Source of the DNA: Terriglobia bacterium
GTDB taxonomy: Bacteria; Acidobacteriota; Terriglobia; Versatilivoradales; Versatilivoraceae
Assembly (NCBI GenBank): GCA_951813285.1
Contig: OX638355.1
Location: 1,798,653 to 1,862,652, forward strand
Length of the DNA: 64,000 bases
Direction: 5' to 3'
Shown: positions 36,275 through 44,661 of the stretch, piece after piece
How the letters are laid out: every line of letters begins with the position of its first letter
How positions within the stretch are numbered: the first letter of the stretch is position 1
Translations under genes and position numbers: made by a program
Notes under the pieces: model-generated
Seen by the model: only the letters and a program-made list of their open reading frames with translations
Told to the model about the DNA's origin: nothing
The model's database searches: none

Positions 36275-38011
36275 ATGAACAGCGAAGAACGCGACCGCCG
36301 GGTGCTGGACCTCTATGAACGGGTGCTGGAAATCGAGCAGCGCCTCATTCCGACCGGACTGCACACCTTCGGAAAGCCCGGCGCCGCGGCCGAGACCGTT
36401 CACCTGCTGGCCATGGTGGCCTCCTTCCCCAGGCCGGAGCTCGGCCTTCCGGCCCTGACCGATCTCATTGCCGGGAGCCTGGGGTTGCCGCCCTATGCCC
36501 GCTTGCTCGAGGAGAGCCAGGCCTCGGCGGAGCGGATGCGGCAGCGGGAGTCGGTGGAGGACCTGACCCGGGAGACCATCCGGCGCCTGCTGGCGGCGGG
36601 AGAGCGACCCGAGCGGGAAACGGCGCTCTGGCTCCGGCAGCGCGCCGGCCTGGACGAGGGTGCGTGCCTGGAGATCCTGGCCTTCCTGGGCAGGCTGAAC
36701 CTCCGCCTGCAGTCCAACCGGGAGCTGGATGGGCTGGTTGCCGCCCTGGAGGGGGACTACCTGCCGCCCGGACCCGGAGGGGACCTGCTGCAGAACCCCG
36801 CCATTCTGCCCACCGGCAGGAACACCCACGCCATCAATCCCTACGCCATCCCGACTTCCCTGGCCCTTGGCCGGGCCGAGCCCCTCACCCGGGCCCTGCT
36901 GGAACGCCACCGGCAGGAGACGGGCCGGGTCCCCGAGTCCATCGCCATGGTTCTCTGGGGTATCGACAACATCAAGAAGGAGGGAGAGGCGGTAGCCCAG
37001 GTGCTCTGGCTGCTGGGGGTGCGGCCGGTGCGGGACGGACTCAATCGGGTGACCGAGGTGGAGGCCATTCCCCTGGAGCAGTTGGGGCGGCCCAGAATCG
37101 ACGTGGTCATGACCGTCTCGGGCATCTTCCGCGACCTGTTCGCCTCCACCATGGAACTGCTGGACCGCGCCGTCAAGCGGGTGGCGGCCCTGGAGGAGCC
37201 CCCGGACCGGAACTTCATCCGCAAGCACGTTCAACAGCAGATCGCCCAGGGCAAATCCACCTTCGAGGAAGCGGCCACCCGTGTGTTCTCCAACGCGGCC
37301 GGAAACTACGGCACCAACGTCAACTTCATGGTGCTGCAGAGCCAGTGGGAGGATTCCAGAGAGCTGGGAGACCTCTTCGTCAAGCGCAAGTGCTTCGCCT
37401 ACGGGCGCGACGCCCGGGGCCGCCCCATGGAGGGGCGGGAGGCCCAGGCGCTGCTGGACAGCGCCCTTTCCCGCGTGGAGGCCAGCTATCAGAACATCGA
37501 CAGCACCGAGGTGGGCATTTCGGATGTGGATCACTACTTCGAATACCTGGGAGGGGTGACCAAGGCCGTGGAAGAACGGTCCGGCAAGCGCCCGCGGGTC
37601 TACCTGTCCGATTCGCTCACCCCCCGTTCCAGGGTTCGCACCCTTCAGGAAACGCTGCAACTGGAGAGCCGCACCAAGGTCCTCAATCCCAAGTGGTACG
37701 AGGGCATGCTCAAGCACGGCTTCAGCGGCGTGGCCGAGATCGAGCATCAATTGACCAACACCTTCGGGTGGTCGGCCACGGCCGATGCCGTGGAGGACTG
37801 GATCTACGACGAGGTGGCCGAGACCTTCGTGCTGGACTCGCAGATGCTCGAGCGCCTGCAGAGCCTCAACCCCCACTCGGCCCAGACCCTGGTGGGCCGG
37901 CTGCTGGAAGCCTCCGGACGGGGGTTCTGGTCGGCCAGGCCCGAAGTGTTGAGCCGGCTGCGGGAAGTGTTCGCCGGGCTGGAAGACGCCCTGGAAGGAG
38001 TCGCCCCGTGA
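36275..38011 (+). CDS. bchH: Mg-chelatase large subunit, C-terminal half only (BchH-C)
   Basis: A 578-residue protein equal to the C-terminal part of BchH. It begins with the helix ERVLEIEQRLIPTGLHTFGK, which in full-length BchH follows the first chelatase domain. It then shows NPYAIPTS, VLWGIDNIKKEGEAVAQVLWLLGVRPVRD, RIDVVMTVSGIFRDLF, NYGTNVNFMVLQSQWEDS, KRKCFAYGRDARG, YQNIDSTEVGISDVDHYFEYLGG and, near the end, NPKWYEGMLKHGFSGVAEIE. ATG 36275 is 58 bases after bchD. No BchH N-terminal domain precedes it; that half is the next gene. The stop overlaps the next start by four bases (GTGA). The split site falls between folded domains, so reassembly as two chains is plausible. Confidence 0.9.
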   Translation: MNSEERDRRVLDLYERVLEIEQRLIPTGLHTFGKPGAAAETVHLLAMVASFPRPELGLPALTDLIAGSLGLPPYARLLEESQASAERMRQRESVEDLTRETIRRLLAAGERPERETALWLRQRAGLDEGACLEILAFLGRLNLRLQSNRELDGLVAALEGDYLPPGPGGDLLQNPAILPTGRNTHAINPYAIPTSLALGRAEPLTRALLERHRQETGRVPESIAMVLWGIDNIKKEGEAVAQVLWLLGVRPVRDGLNRVTEVEAIPLEQLGRPRIDVVMTVSGIFRDLFASTMELLDRAVKRVAALEEPPDRNFIRKHVQQQIAQGKSTFEEAATRVFSNAAGNYGTNVNFMVLQSQWEDSRELGDLFVKRKCFAYGRDARGRPMEGREAQALLDSALSRVEASYQNIDSTEVGISDVDHYFEYLGGVTKAVEERSGKRPRVYLSDSLTPRSRVRTLQETLQLESRTKVLNPKWYEGMLKHGFSGVAEIEHQLTNTFGWSATADAVEDWIYDEVAETFVLDSQMLERLQSLNPHSAQTLVGRLLEASGRGFWSARPEVLSRLREVFAGLEDALEGVAP

Positions 38012-40221
38012 AGGATTCAGCCCCGAATCCGGTCCAGGTGGTGGTGTTTTACGTGGGCTCCAGCATCTTGGTCCCGTTGCGGCGGGCCGAAAGCGAAATC
38101 CGGGATCATGGACTGGAGCTGCGCCTGGCCGCCCACAACGGCGGGGCCGCCTGGTCGGATCCCGAGTGGGAGGCGGCTCTGGAGGATCTTGCCGGGGCCG
38201 ACCTGGTGCTGGTCATGCACCTGACCGATTCGGACAACAGCCGGCGCCTGCTGGAAGCCCTGGACCGCTTCCGCCATCGCCACCATGCGGTGATCGTGTT
38301 CAATTGCCTGGCCGATCTGATGGGCCGGACCCGCATGGGCAAGCTGGATCTGGGCCGCTTGATGTCCACCCTCAAGCGCTCGGGCCGCCGGGCCGGCCGG
38401 CCGGCATCGGGTCAGAGCCTGGCTCACCGCCTGGGAACCTGGATGTCGGAGCTGATGTCCCGGCGAGCCGCCTCGCGTTCGGGCAGCGGCTCCCGTTCCG
38501 GCAAAGGGAACTTCAACGCCTATCACAAGCTGGCCGGGCGTTTGCCCAGGATCCTGAAGTTCGTTCCCGGCGCCGGGAAACTGAGGGACATCAAGAACTA
38601 CCTCATCCTCTACTGCCACTTCCTGCAACCCACTCCCAAGAACATTCGCTCCATGTTGCTGCACGCCGTCAAGCACTACGTGCCGGGCCACGCCACCCTG
38701 GCCGCGCCCGACCCACCCGAGGTGCGACCCTCCACCGGGCTCTACCACCCCCAGGCTCCCGACCTGTTCGAGAGCTTCAGCGCCTACCGGGACTGGTACC
38801 GGGCGGCCACCGGGCGCAGTCTGGACCCCCGGGCCACCGTGGGTCTGCTGCTGATGCGTCCCCAGATCGTGGGGGAAGCCCGGCGGCACTACGACGGGCT
38901 GATTCGGGCCATCGAGGCCGAGGGACTGTCGGTGGTGGCGGCCATCTCCACCTTCATGGACAACCGGGAGGCCTGCCGCGCCTACTTTCTGGAGGAGGGC
39001 GACGGCGACCCTGCCTCCCCCCCCGATGCCGGCGAGGGACGTCCGCGGCCGCGGGTCAGCCAGATCGTTTCGCTGACCGGGTTCAGCTTCGTGGGGGGGC
39101 CGGTGATGAACGACACCGAGGCCTCGGTGGAGTTTCTCCAGGAGGTCGGCATTCCCTTCCGCTCCCTGGTCTCACTGGACCTGCAGACCATCGAGAGCTG
39201 GGAGCAGAGCCGGGTGGGTCTGAATCCGGTGCAGACCGCCATGCAGGTGGCCATCCCCGAGCTGGACGGAGCCACCGAGTCCCGCTTGTATGGAGGGGTG
39301 CGCCAGAAAAGCCGCCAGCCGGAGCCGCTGGCGGAGCGCTGCCGGCTCATTGCCGCCAGGCTGGCCGGCTGGAACCGCTTGCAGACCGCTCCCCGCCACA
39401 GCCTGAAGCTGGCCCTGGTGATCTTCTGCTTTCCGCCCAACAAGGGCAACCTGGGGACGGCTGCCGACCTGGACGTCTTCGCCAGCCTGCTGGAGGTGCT
39501 GGCACGGCTCCGGGCCGAGGGATATGCCATTCCGCGGCTGCAGAGCCCGGAGGATCTTCGCCGCCAGGTCCTGGAGGGCAACTCCCAGTCCTGGGGGACG
39601 GTGGCCAACGTGGCCTATCGGATGCCGGTGGAGGAGTATCGGGGCCTCTGTCCCCACGTGGGTGAGATCGAGCGGGAGTGGGGTCCGGCCCCGGGAGTCC
39701 TCAATGCGTCCGGCAGGGATCTGATGATTCTGGGCGCCCGGCTGGGAAACGCCTTCATCGGTGTCCAACCCGGATTCGGCTACGAGGGAGATCCCATGCG
39801 GATGCTGACGGCCCAGGGAGGCTCCCCCCACCACGGCTTCATGGCCCTCTACTGCTACCTGCAGAAGGTCTATCGGGCCGACGCCCTCATCCACGTGGGC
39901 ACCCACGGCGCGGCCGAGTTCATGCCGGGCAAGCAGGTCGGACTCTCCTCCGGCTGCTGGCCCGACCGCCTCCTGGGGGCCATGCCCCATCTCTACCTCT
40001 ACAGCGTCAATAATCCTTCCGAAGGGACCATCGCCAAGCGCCGCACCAGCGCCGAGCTGATCTCCTACCTCACGCCGCCCCTGGAAAACGCCGGGTTGTA
40101 CAAGGGGCTGGTGAGCATGAAGGAGCTTCTCAACGCCTATCGGAACACCCCCAGCGAATCCGAGAAGCGGCAACTCTTCGCCTCCATCGAGGAGCAGTCC
40201 CGAGCCCTGAACCTGTCGTGA
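38008..40221 (+). CDS. bchH: Mg-chelatase large subunit, N-terminal half (BchH-N)
   Basis: A 737-residue protein equal to the N-terminal part of BchH: VVVFYVGSSILVPLRRAESEI at the start, MGKLDLGRLM, AYHKLAGRLPRILKFVPGAGK, TGLYHP, ATVGLLLMRPQIV, VSQIVSLTGFSFVGGP, NPVQTAMQVAIPELDGAT, LALVIFCFPPNKGNLGTAADLDVF, GYEGDPMRML, HVGTHGAAEFMPGKQVGLS (His633, Glu637) and NNPSEGTIAKRR. It stops at SIEEQSRALNL, the point where the C-half text should begin. That C-half is encoded upstream, so gene order is reversed relative to the protein. Together the two chains total 1,315 residues, a normal BchH length. GTG 38008 lies within the previous stop codon. The substrate metal is presumed Mg by similarity; no other pigment gene is near. 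Confidence 0.92.
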   Translation: MKDSAPNPVQVVVFYVGSSILVPLRRAESEIRDHGLELRLAAHNGGAAWSDPEWEAALEDLAGADLVLVMHLTDSDNSRRLLEALDRFRHRHHAVIVFNCLADLMGRTRMGKLDLGRLMSTLKRSGRRAGRPASGQSLAHRLGTWMSELMSRRAASRSGSGSRSGKGNFNAYHKLAGRLPRILKFVPGAGKLRDIKNYLILYCHFLQPTPKNIRSMLLHAVKHYVPGHATLAAPDPPEVRPSTGLYHPQAPDLFESFSAYRDWYRAATGRSLDPRATVGLLLMRPQIVGEARRHYDGLIRAIEAEGLSVVAAISTFMDNREACRAYFLEEGDGDPASPPDAGEGRPRPRVSQIVSLTGFSFVGGPVMNDTEASVEFLQEVGIPFRSLVSLDLQTIESWEQSRVGLNPVQTAMQVAIPELDGATESRLYGGVRQKSRQPEPLAERCRLIAARLAGWNRLQTAPRHSLKLALVIFCFPPNKGNLGTAADLDVFASLLEVLARLRAEGYAIPRLQSPEDLRRQVLEGNSQSWGTVANVAYRMPVEEYRGLCPHVGEIEREWGPAPGVLNASGRDLMILGARLGNAFIGVQPGFGYEGDPMRMLTAQGGSPHHGFMALYCYLQKVYRADALIHVGTHGAAEFMPGKQVGLSSGCWPDRLLGAMPHLYLYSVNNPSEGTIAKRRTSAELISYLTPPLENAGLYKGLVSMKELLNAYRNTPSESEKRQLFASIEEQSRALNLS

Positions 40222-40301
40222 TCCCCTTGGTGCCGCCGAGAGAAGGTGGTATTCTGCGGGCTCTTTCGACCCCATCTTGATCTTCAGGGAGCGTGACGCC
40301 C

Positions 40302-42218
40302 ATGGCCACCATGGAAAGAATTTCCGAGAATCTCTACCGTTTCACAGACACCTGCAACGTCTATGTCGTCAAGGACGGCGAGTCGGCGCTGCTGATCGAC
40401 GCCGGCTCCGGCGCCGTGCTGGACTCGCTGGCGGAGATCGGCTGCCGAAGGGTGGAGTGGGTCCTCCACACGCACCACCACCGGGATCAGTGCTGGGGCG
40501 ACCCCGGGCTGATCGAGGCGGGGGCCAGGCTGGCGGTCCCCCAGTACGAGCGCCATCTGTTCGAGAAGGCCGAGCTTTTCTGGCAGACCCGCCGGGTCTA
40601 CGACAACTACGACGACCGCAACAACTTTTTGACGGTGGCCCGGGATCTGCCGGTCTCCGCCACGCTGAACGACTACGAGGAGTTTGCCTGGCGCAGCTAC
40701 CGTTTTTATGTGCTGCCGGCCAAGGGGCACACGCAAGGCTCGGTGGCGCTGCTGGCGGAGATCGACGGGCGGCTGGTGGTCTTCAGCGGAGACCTGATGG
40801 TGGACGGGGGCAAGCTCTACCAGCTCCACGCCATGGAATACACCTATGGAGACATGACCGGAGCCCTCTTCACCCTGCAGTCCATCCAGGCCCTGAGGGA
40901 CGCGCTCAGCGGGGAGGTGGTGGGCGGCCACACCCACTCCGTCTCGGGGACGCCCCTGGGACTGCCTTCCCACGGAGGACCGATCGAAGACCCCGTGGGC
41001 GACATCGACCGGCTGGAGAAGTCCCTGCTTCAACTGGTCTCGCTGGGCCGGGGAATGCGGGTCGGCGGGAGGGAGAGCATTCCCGAGATGCTCTACCTGC
41101 CCGAGCCCAGGTTCGTGGAGCTTTCCAAACACCTCCTCTGGGGAGGCTCCTGGACCTGTTCCTTCTTCTACGTGATCCTCTCCGATTCGGGGAAGGCGCT
41201 GTTCGTCGACTACGGCCACGCCTTCCATCCCCACATGCACACCTTCGCCGACCACAACGGGCTGGAGGTGATGCGGTTCATCGAGCACCATCTCAAGCAG
41301 CTCCGCAAGGAGTACGGGGTGCACACCCTGGACCTGGCGATTCCCACTCATATCCACGACGACCACACCTGCGGCATTCCTCACCTGCAGCAGTTCTACG
41401 GCACCCGCTGCTGGGCGCTGGATGCGGTGGCCCAGGTTCTGGCCGACCCGGCCGCCTGGAGCTCCACCCCCTGCACCTTCCACAAGCCCATCCGCATCGA
41501 CCGGACCCTGAGCGACCGGGAGCGTTTCGACTGGGAGGAGTACACCTTCGACATCCACTTCGCCCCCGGCCAGACCGAGTACCACTCGGTCCTGAGCGGG
41601 GAGATCGACGGCCAGTGGGTGGCCTTCACCGGCGACAACTACTTTCTGCAGGAAGTGCTGGTCGCCGGCAAGGCGGAGACGAGGCCCTATCAGACCACGG
41701 TGCTGCGCAACAGCTTCCAGCTCGACATGCACCGCCGCTGCATCGAGGTCATGAACCAGGTGGCCCCCGACCTGATCTGTCCCGGTCACATTGGAGTCTG
41801 GAAGTGCGACCCCTCGCTGCTGCGGGAGTACTCGGACTTCATTCACCGCAAGGAGCGGGTCTTCCGGAACCTGGTGGCCGAACCCAGCGACAAATACATC
41901 GACCTGTTCTGGGCGCGGATGCTGCCCTACCTGGCCGAGGTCAAGCCGGGGCAGTCTCTGGAATACCGGCTGCTGCTCCGCAACAACCTGGAAACCGAAG
42001 CCACCTTCCAGGCGCGCTTGATCCCTCCCGACGGATGGAGCGCCGGCGGCGAGTTCTCCGAGCTTGCACTGCCTGCCGAGGGGAAGGGCGAGATCCGGCT
42101 GGCCGCCACCGCCCCCGAGGCCGCCGACGGAGTGCGCCGCTTGATGACGACCGAGATCGCCGTGGACGGCGTCCCCCAGGGACCGCTGGCGGAAGCCCTG
42201 GTGACGGTGGCCGAGTGA
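40302..42218 (+). CDS. Protein with two tandem metallo-beta-lactamase-fold domains
   Basis: Domain 1 (residues about 5-235) has LLIDAGSG, HTHHHRDQCWG, GHTQGSVALL and VFSGDLMV. Its last ligand position in the HxHxDH motif is Gln instead of His. Domain 2 (about 285-540) has FVDYGHAFH, THIHDDHTCG (complete HxHxDH), FAPGQTEYHS, FTGDNYF and CPGHIG. The final 100 residues are a beta-sandwich-like tail (YRLLLRNNLETEATFQARL). At 638 residues this is about twice a single-domain enzyme. Substrate unknown; no signal peptide seen. ATG 40302 follows CAGGGAG at ten bases. It lies 80 bases after bchH-N on the same strand; whether it belongs to that operon is unclear. Confidence 0.8.
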   Translation: MATMERISENLYRFTDTCNVYVVKDGESALLIDAGSGAVLDSLAEIGCRRVEWVLHTHHHRDQCWGDPGLIEAGARLAVPQYERHLFEKAELFWQTRRVYDNYDDRNNFLTVARDLPVSATLNDYEEFAWRSYRFYVLPAKGHTQGSVALLAEIDGRLVVFSGDLMVDGGKLYQLHAMEYTYGDMTGALFTLQSIQALRDALSGEVVGGHTHSVSGTPLGLPSHGGPIEDPVGDIDRLEKSLLQLVSLGRGMRVGGRESIPEMLYLPEPRFVELSKHLLWGGSWTCSFFYVILSDSGKALFVDYGHAFHPHMHTFADHNGLEVMRFIEHHLKQLRKEYGVHTLDLAIPTHIHDDHTCGIPHLQQFYGTRCWALDAVAQVLADPAAWSSTPCTFHKPIRIDRTLSDRERFDWEEYTFDIHFAPGQTEYHSVLSGEIDGQWVAFTGDNYFLQEVLVAGKAETRPYQTTVLRNSFQLDMHRRCIEVMNQVAPDLICPGHIGVWKCDPSLLREYSDFIHRKERVFRNLVAEPSDKYIDLFWARMLPYLAEVKPGQSLEYRLLLRNNLETEATFQARLIPPDGWSAGGEFSELALPAEGKGEIRLAATAPEAADGVRRLMTTEIAVDGVPQGPLAEALVTVAE

Positions 42219-42700
42219 GGCCCGTGGAACACCCGCCTCCGCACGCCTTTCGGCAGTTCCCGCCAGGAGGCGGGTTCCAAGACCGGTGCAGGGAGCTTCG
42301 CCTGATTTTGGAGAGGCGGTGCTTTCCGCGACGGCGCTACTCAATCGCCGCCTACACGGCTGCGGGAGGCGCAGGGTTCATACAACCCCGGGCTTCCAGT
42401 AAGCCGCGAAGCGGCGGCAGCACTTAGCCGTGGGCGTCAGCCCATGGAAACACGTCTCATAAGGGAGTAGAGCCGCGAAGGCGGCGTCAGCAAATGCCCG
42501 GAATCGAAGTCAAGCGCAAGCCGACGCAATGACGATTCTCAGTTGCCAAAACGCTGCATGATCGGGCCTCCTTGAGAGCCGCGAATGCGGCGGCAGCACT
42601 TAGCCGTGGGCGTCAGCCCATGGAAACACGTAGCGAAACTCCCGAGCCGCGTAGGCGGCGGCAGCAATCCTCTTGATCCGCGATCTGGTGAGCCCCGCCG
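42219..42700. repeat. Gene-free stretch with two 'cgtgggcgtcagcccatgg' repeats
   Basis: Tandem-like copies at about 42395-42491 and 42575-42665. Each has an AGCCGCG..GGCGGCAGCA start, a CCGTGGGCGTCAGCCCATGG hairpin and a GAGCCGCG..GGCGGC partner about 50 bases on. No gene seen. Confidence 0.75.
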
Positions 42701-43150
42701 CTAGTCAGTCTCGACCGTAACCCGCGTCTTCACCGAATTGGCGATGAAGCACTGCCGGTGGGCCATTTCGTGCATCTGCCGGAGCTGCTCGGGCGAAGGC
42801 GCCTGCTCCCCGCCGAAAACGATTTGGGGCCTCAGGCTGACCCGAGTCAAGGCGAAGCGGCCCTCCCCGTCCCGTTCCAGGTGGCCGACCGGCCGGTCGC
42901 TGTAGGCATCCACCACGAAGCGCCGCTTGGCCGCGATGGCCAGGAAGGTCAACAGGTGGCAACTGGACAGGGCGGCGATCAAGGCCTCCTCCGGGTCCAC
43001 ACAGGCCGGGTTCCCCAGAAAGCCCGGGGAGGCCGAAGCCGGCACCTCGGCCCCTCCATCGAAAAACCACCGGTGGTCCCGGTTGTAGCTCTGATAGGTA
43101 AAATCCGCGGATTCACGCTGCCACTGCAGCTCGACATGATGTTGGGACAT
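42701..43150 (-). CDS. OsmC-family peroxiredoxin-like protein
   Basis: OsmC/Ohr proteins reduce organic hydroperoxides with two cysteines in a domain-swapped dimer. The 149-residue protein has the family helix DPEEALIAALSSCHLLTFLAIAAKR, with the first Cys, and HRQCFIANSVKTRV, with the second. The N-terminal beta sheet (QWQRESADFTYQSYNRDHRWFF) and NPACVDPEE loop fit the OsmC rather than the Ohr branch. ATG 43150 follows GAGG at nine bases. It stands alone, divergent from the next small gene. Confidence 0.9.
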   Translation of the reverse strand: MSQHHVELQWQRESADFTYQSYNRDHRWFFDGGAEVPASASPGFLGNPACVDPEEALIAALSSCHLLTFLAIAAKRRFVVDAYSDRPVGHLERDGEGRFALTRVSLRPQIVFGGEQAPSPEQLRQMHEMAHRQCFIANSVKTRVTVETD

Positions 43151-43347
43151 AGCAGAAATCCTCAGTCTTTCGGCATGATGAGGCGTTCGTACACGCCTGC
43201 TTCTCATGCTAGCATGCCATCATCCGTGCGCTCGGTCGTGGTATAATTCTTACAGCTCCCTCAAACGCGAACGAGTCGAAAGCAAGTGCGAAATTTCGAC
43301 GGGAAATCTCCGGAATGAGTGTGTAGGACGGAAGGAGTAAAATAGAT

Positions 43348-43512
43348 ATGGAGACCACCACGTCCATTGTCCAGTTGGGGGGGCTTGCAGCCATCTTTCT
43401 GTTTCTTTGGAAGCTTCACGCCGATATCGTGGGACTTTCGGAACGCCTGGCAAGAATCGAGGGTTGGATCCAAGGGCGATTCAATCAGGATGATGGAGAA
43501 GGCCGAAAGTAA
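43348..43512 (+). CDS. Short membrane-anchored helical protein
   Basis: A 54-residue frame with ATG 43348 ten bases after GAAGGAG. It has one membrane helix (IVQLGGLAAIFLFLWKLH) followed by an amphipathic helix ending LSERLARIEGWIQGRF and a charged tail. The layout (one membrane helix plus an LARIEG helix) is a shortened form of the two coiled-coil proteins at 1206-1460 and 5811-6065. Function unknown. The good ribosome-binding site and sensible topology argue that it is real. Confidence 0.6.
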   Translation: METTTSIVQLGGLAAIFLFLWKLHADIVGLSERLARIEGWIQGRFNQDDGEGRK

Positions 43513-43836
43513 GGGGTCGGCGCCACCTCCCCTCCGCTGATATTTGCTTAACGGGGCGCCGCGTTCGCCCTCCACCGGCTCCACTGCAGGCTTCGCCCTT
43601 GTCTCGCCGACTCCCCCCTCGAGGGGGGAGTCGCAGAGGCCGAACCGCTATCCGAAGGCTGATGCGGTGGGGGCTCCGCCACCCGTACCTGTTTAGTCCT
43701 CAATCCCCATTTTTAGATCAGTCTAATAAATTACCAAAGGGCTCTTGCCAACCTGTAAATAAGGCATTGGAGTCTTGCGGGGGGTGTCTTTTTCGGCTAC
43801 TCTAAACTGAGTCGAGGGTAAAGGAAGGGTACTCCG
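43513..43836. other. Intergenic region before the metal-uptake operon
   Basis: Contains a perfect 24-bp palindrome at 43609-43632 (GACTCCCCCCTC and its complement), a relic of the repeat family seen intact at 62186-62420. The operator candidate at 43713-43726 lies inside it. No gene. Confidence 0.6.
43713..43726. promoter_or_regulatory. Candidate DtxR/MntR-family operator
   Basis: TTAGATCAGTCTAA is an inverted repeat (TTAGA-N4-TCTAA) about 110 bases before the regulator gene. It resembles the TTAGG/CCTAA half-sites of DtxR-MntR boxes and is the expected place for autoregulation. Confidence 0.5.
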
Positions 43837-44610
43837 GTGGCGGCTGAATCGCAGCGCACGACAACGGTCTCGAGCACGGTGGAGGACTATCTCAAGGTCG
43901 TCCTCAAGATCGAGGACATGAAGCAGAGGGCCAGCACCTCCCGAGTGGCGCGTCACCTGGACGTGGCCGACGCCACCGTCACCGACATGCTGAGGAAGTT
44001 GAAGAAAGCCGGGCTGCTGGAATACAAGCCCTACTACGGGGCGACCCTGACGCGCAAGGGGCGCCGGATGGCCGTGCGAATGCTGCGCCGCCACCGCCTG
44101 CTGGAGATGTTCCTCCACCAGGTTCTGGGCTACGGTTGGGAGCAGGTTCACCAGGAGGCCGAACGGCTGGAGCACGCCGTCTCCGACCTGTTCATATCCC
44201 GGATCGACGCACTGCTGGACTATCCCGCCCAGGACCCCCACGGAGAGGCCATCCCCGATGCCCGCGGGTTTCGGCAGGTGGAGGACGACCTCTGTCTGGC
44301 CGAGGCCGAACCGGGGAGCTACATCATCCGCAAGGTCACCAACAGCGAAGCCGAGTTCCTGGCCTACCTGGACAAGGTGGGGCTGCGCCCGGCCATCCGC
44401 TTCTCCCTGCAGGAGAAAGCCCCGTTTCAAGGGCCTTTGAAGCTGCTTCCCGAGGGCGGCCGAGAGCCGGTCTACCTGGGTCTCGAGGCTTCCGGGAGCA
44501 TCTTCGTGGTGCCCCTGAAGCAGCGCCCGCCCGCACCCCTCCCGGAGGGCGCTGCATCCCGGCAGGCCGGTGACCGCCCTGGCCGGGCCACGGAGAAAGA
44601 GGAGGCGTGA
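43837..44610 (+). CDS. DtxR/MntR-family metal-dependent regulator
   Basis: Represses metal-uptake genes when bound to Mn(II) or Fe(II). The N-terminal winged helix has TVEDYLKVVLKIED, STSRVARHLDVADATVTDMLRKLKKAGLL and YGATLTRKGRRMA. The dimer domain has QVHQEAERLEHAVSD, giving Glu109, Glu112 and His113. Glu109 stands where iron-type DtxR has Cys, so the metal site is closer to MntR; however Lys20 replaces the Glu expected after Asp17. The C-terminal 90 residues form an SH3-like FeoA-type domain (YIIRKVTNSEAEFLAYLDKVGLRP). GTG 43837 follows GGAAGG. It is 51 bases before the membrane DtxR-FeoA gene and probably controls the operon. Confidence 0.88.
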   Translation: MAAESQRTTTVSSTVEDYLKVVLKIEDMKQRASTSRVARHLDVADATVTDMLRKLKKAGLLEYKPYYGATLTRKGRRMAVRMLRRHRLLEMFLHQVLGYGWEQVHQEAERLEHAVSDLFISRIDALLDYPAQDPHGEAIPDARGFRQVEDDLCLAEAEPGSYIIRKVTNSEAEFLAYLDKVGLRPAIRFSLQEKAPFQGPLKLLPEGGREPVYLGLEASGSIFVVPLKQRPPAPLPEGAASRQAGDRPGRATEKEEA

Positions 44611-44661
44611 GCCGCGTTGGGCCGCCCGTAATTTCTATGCCCGGGCGGGCAAGAGGTTCCC

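Noticed and set aside
36664-40221. A very long plus-strand frame across both BchH halves
   Set aside because: Its first part is a frame-shifted reading of BchH-C (Gly/Pro/Arg-rich, no motifs). It only becomes real from GTG 38008, where it is BchH-N.
33130-40221. Aerobic cobaltochelatase CobNST
   Set aside because: BchI/BchD architecture and the BchH-specific text (SLTGFSFVGGP, MPGKQVGLS, NPKWYEGML) fit Mg-chelatase better, and no cobalamin genes are adjacent.
33130-42218. A photosynthesis gene cluster
   Set aside because: No other bacteriochlorophyll, carotenoid or reaction-centre gene is present in the window.
43837-44610. Iron-type DtxR/IdeR
   Set aside because: The Cys of the ancillary/primary site is Glu109, which is the MntR pattern; I kept the neutral DtxR/MntR name because Lys20 is atypical for both.
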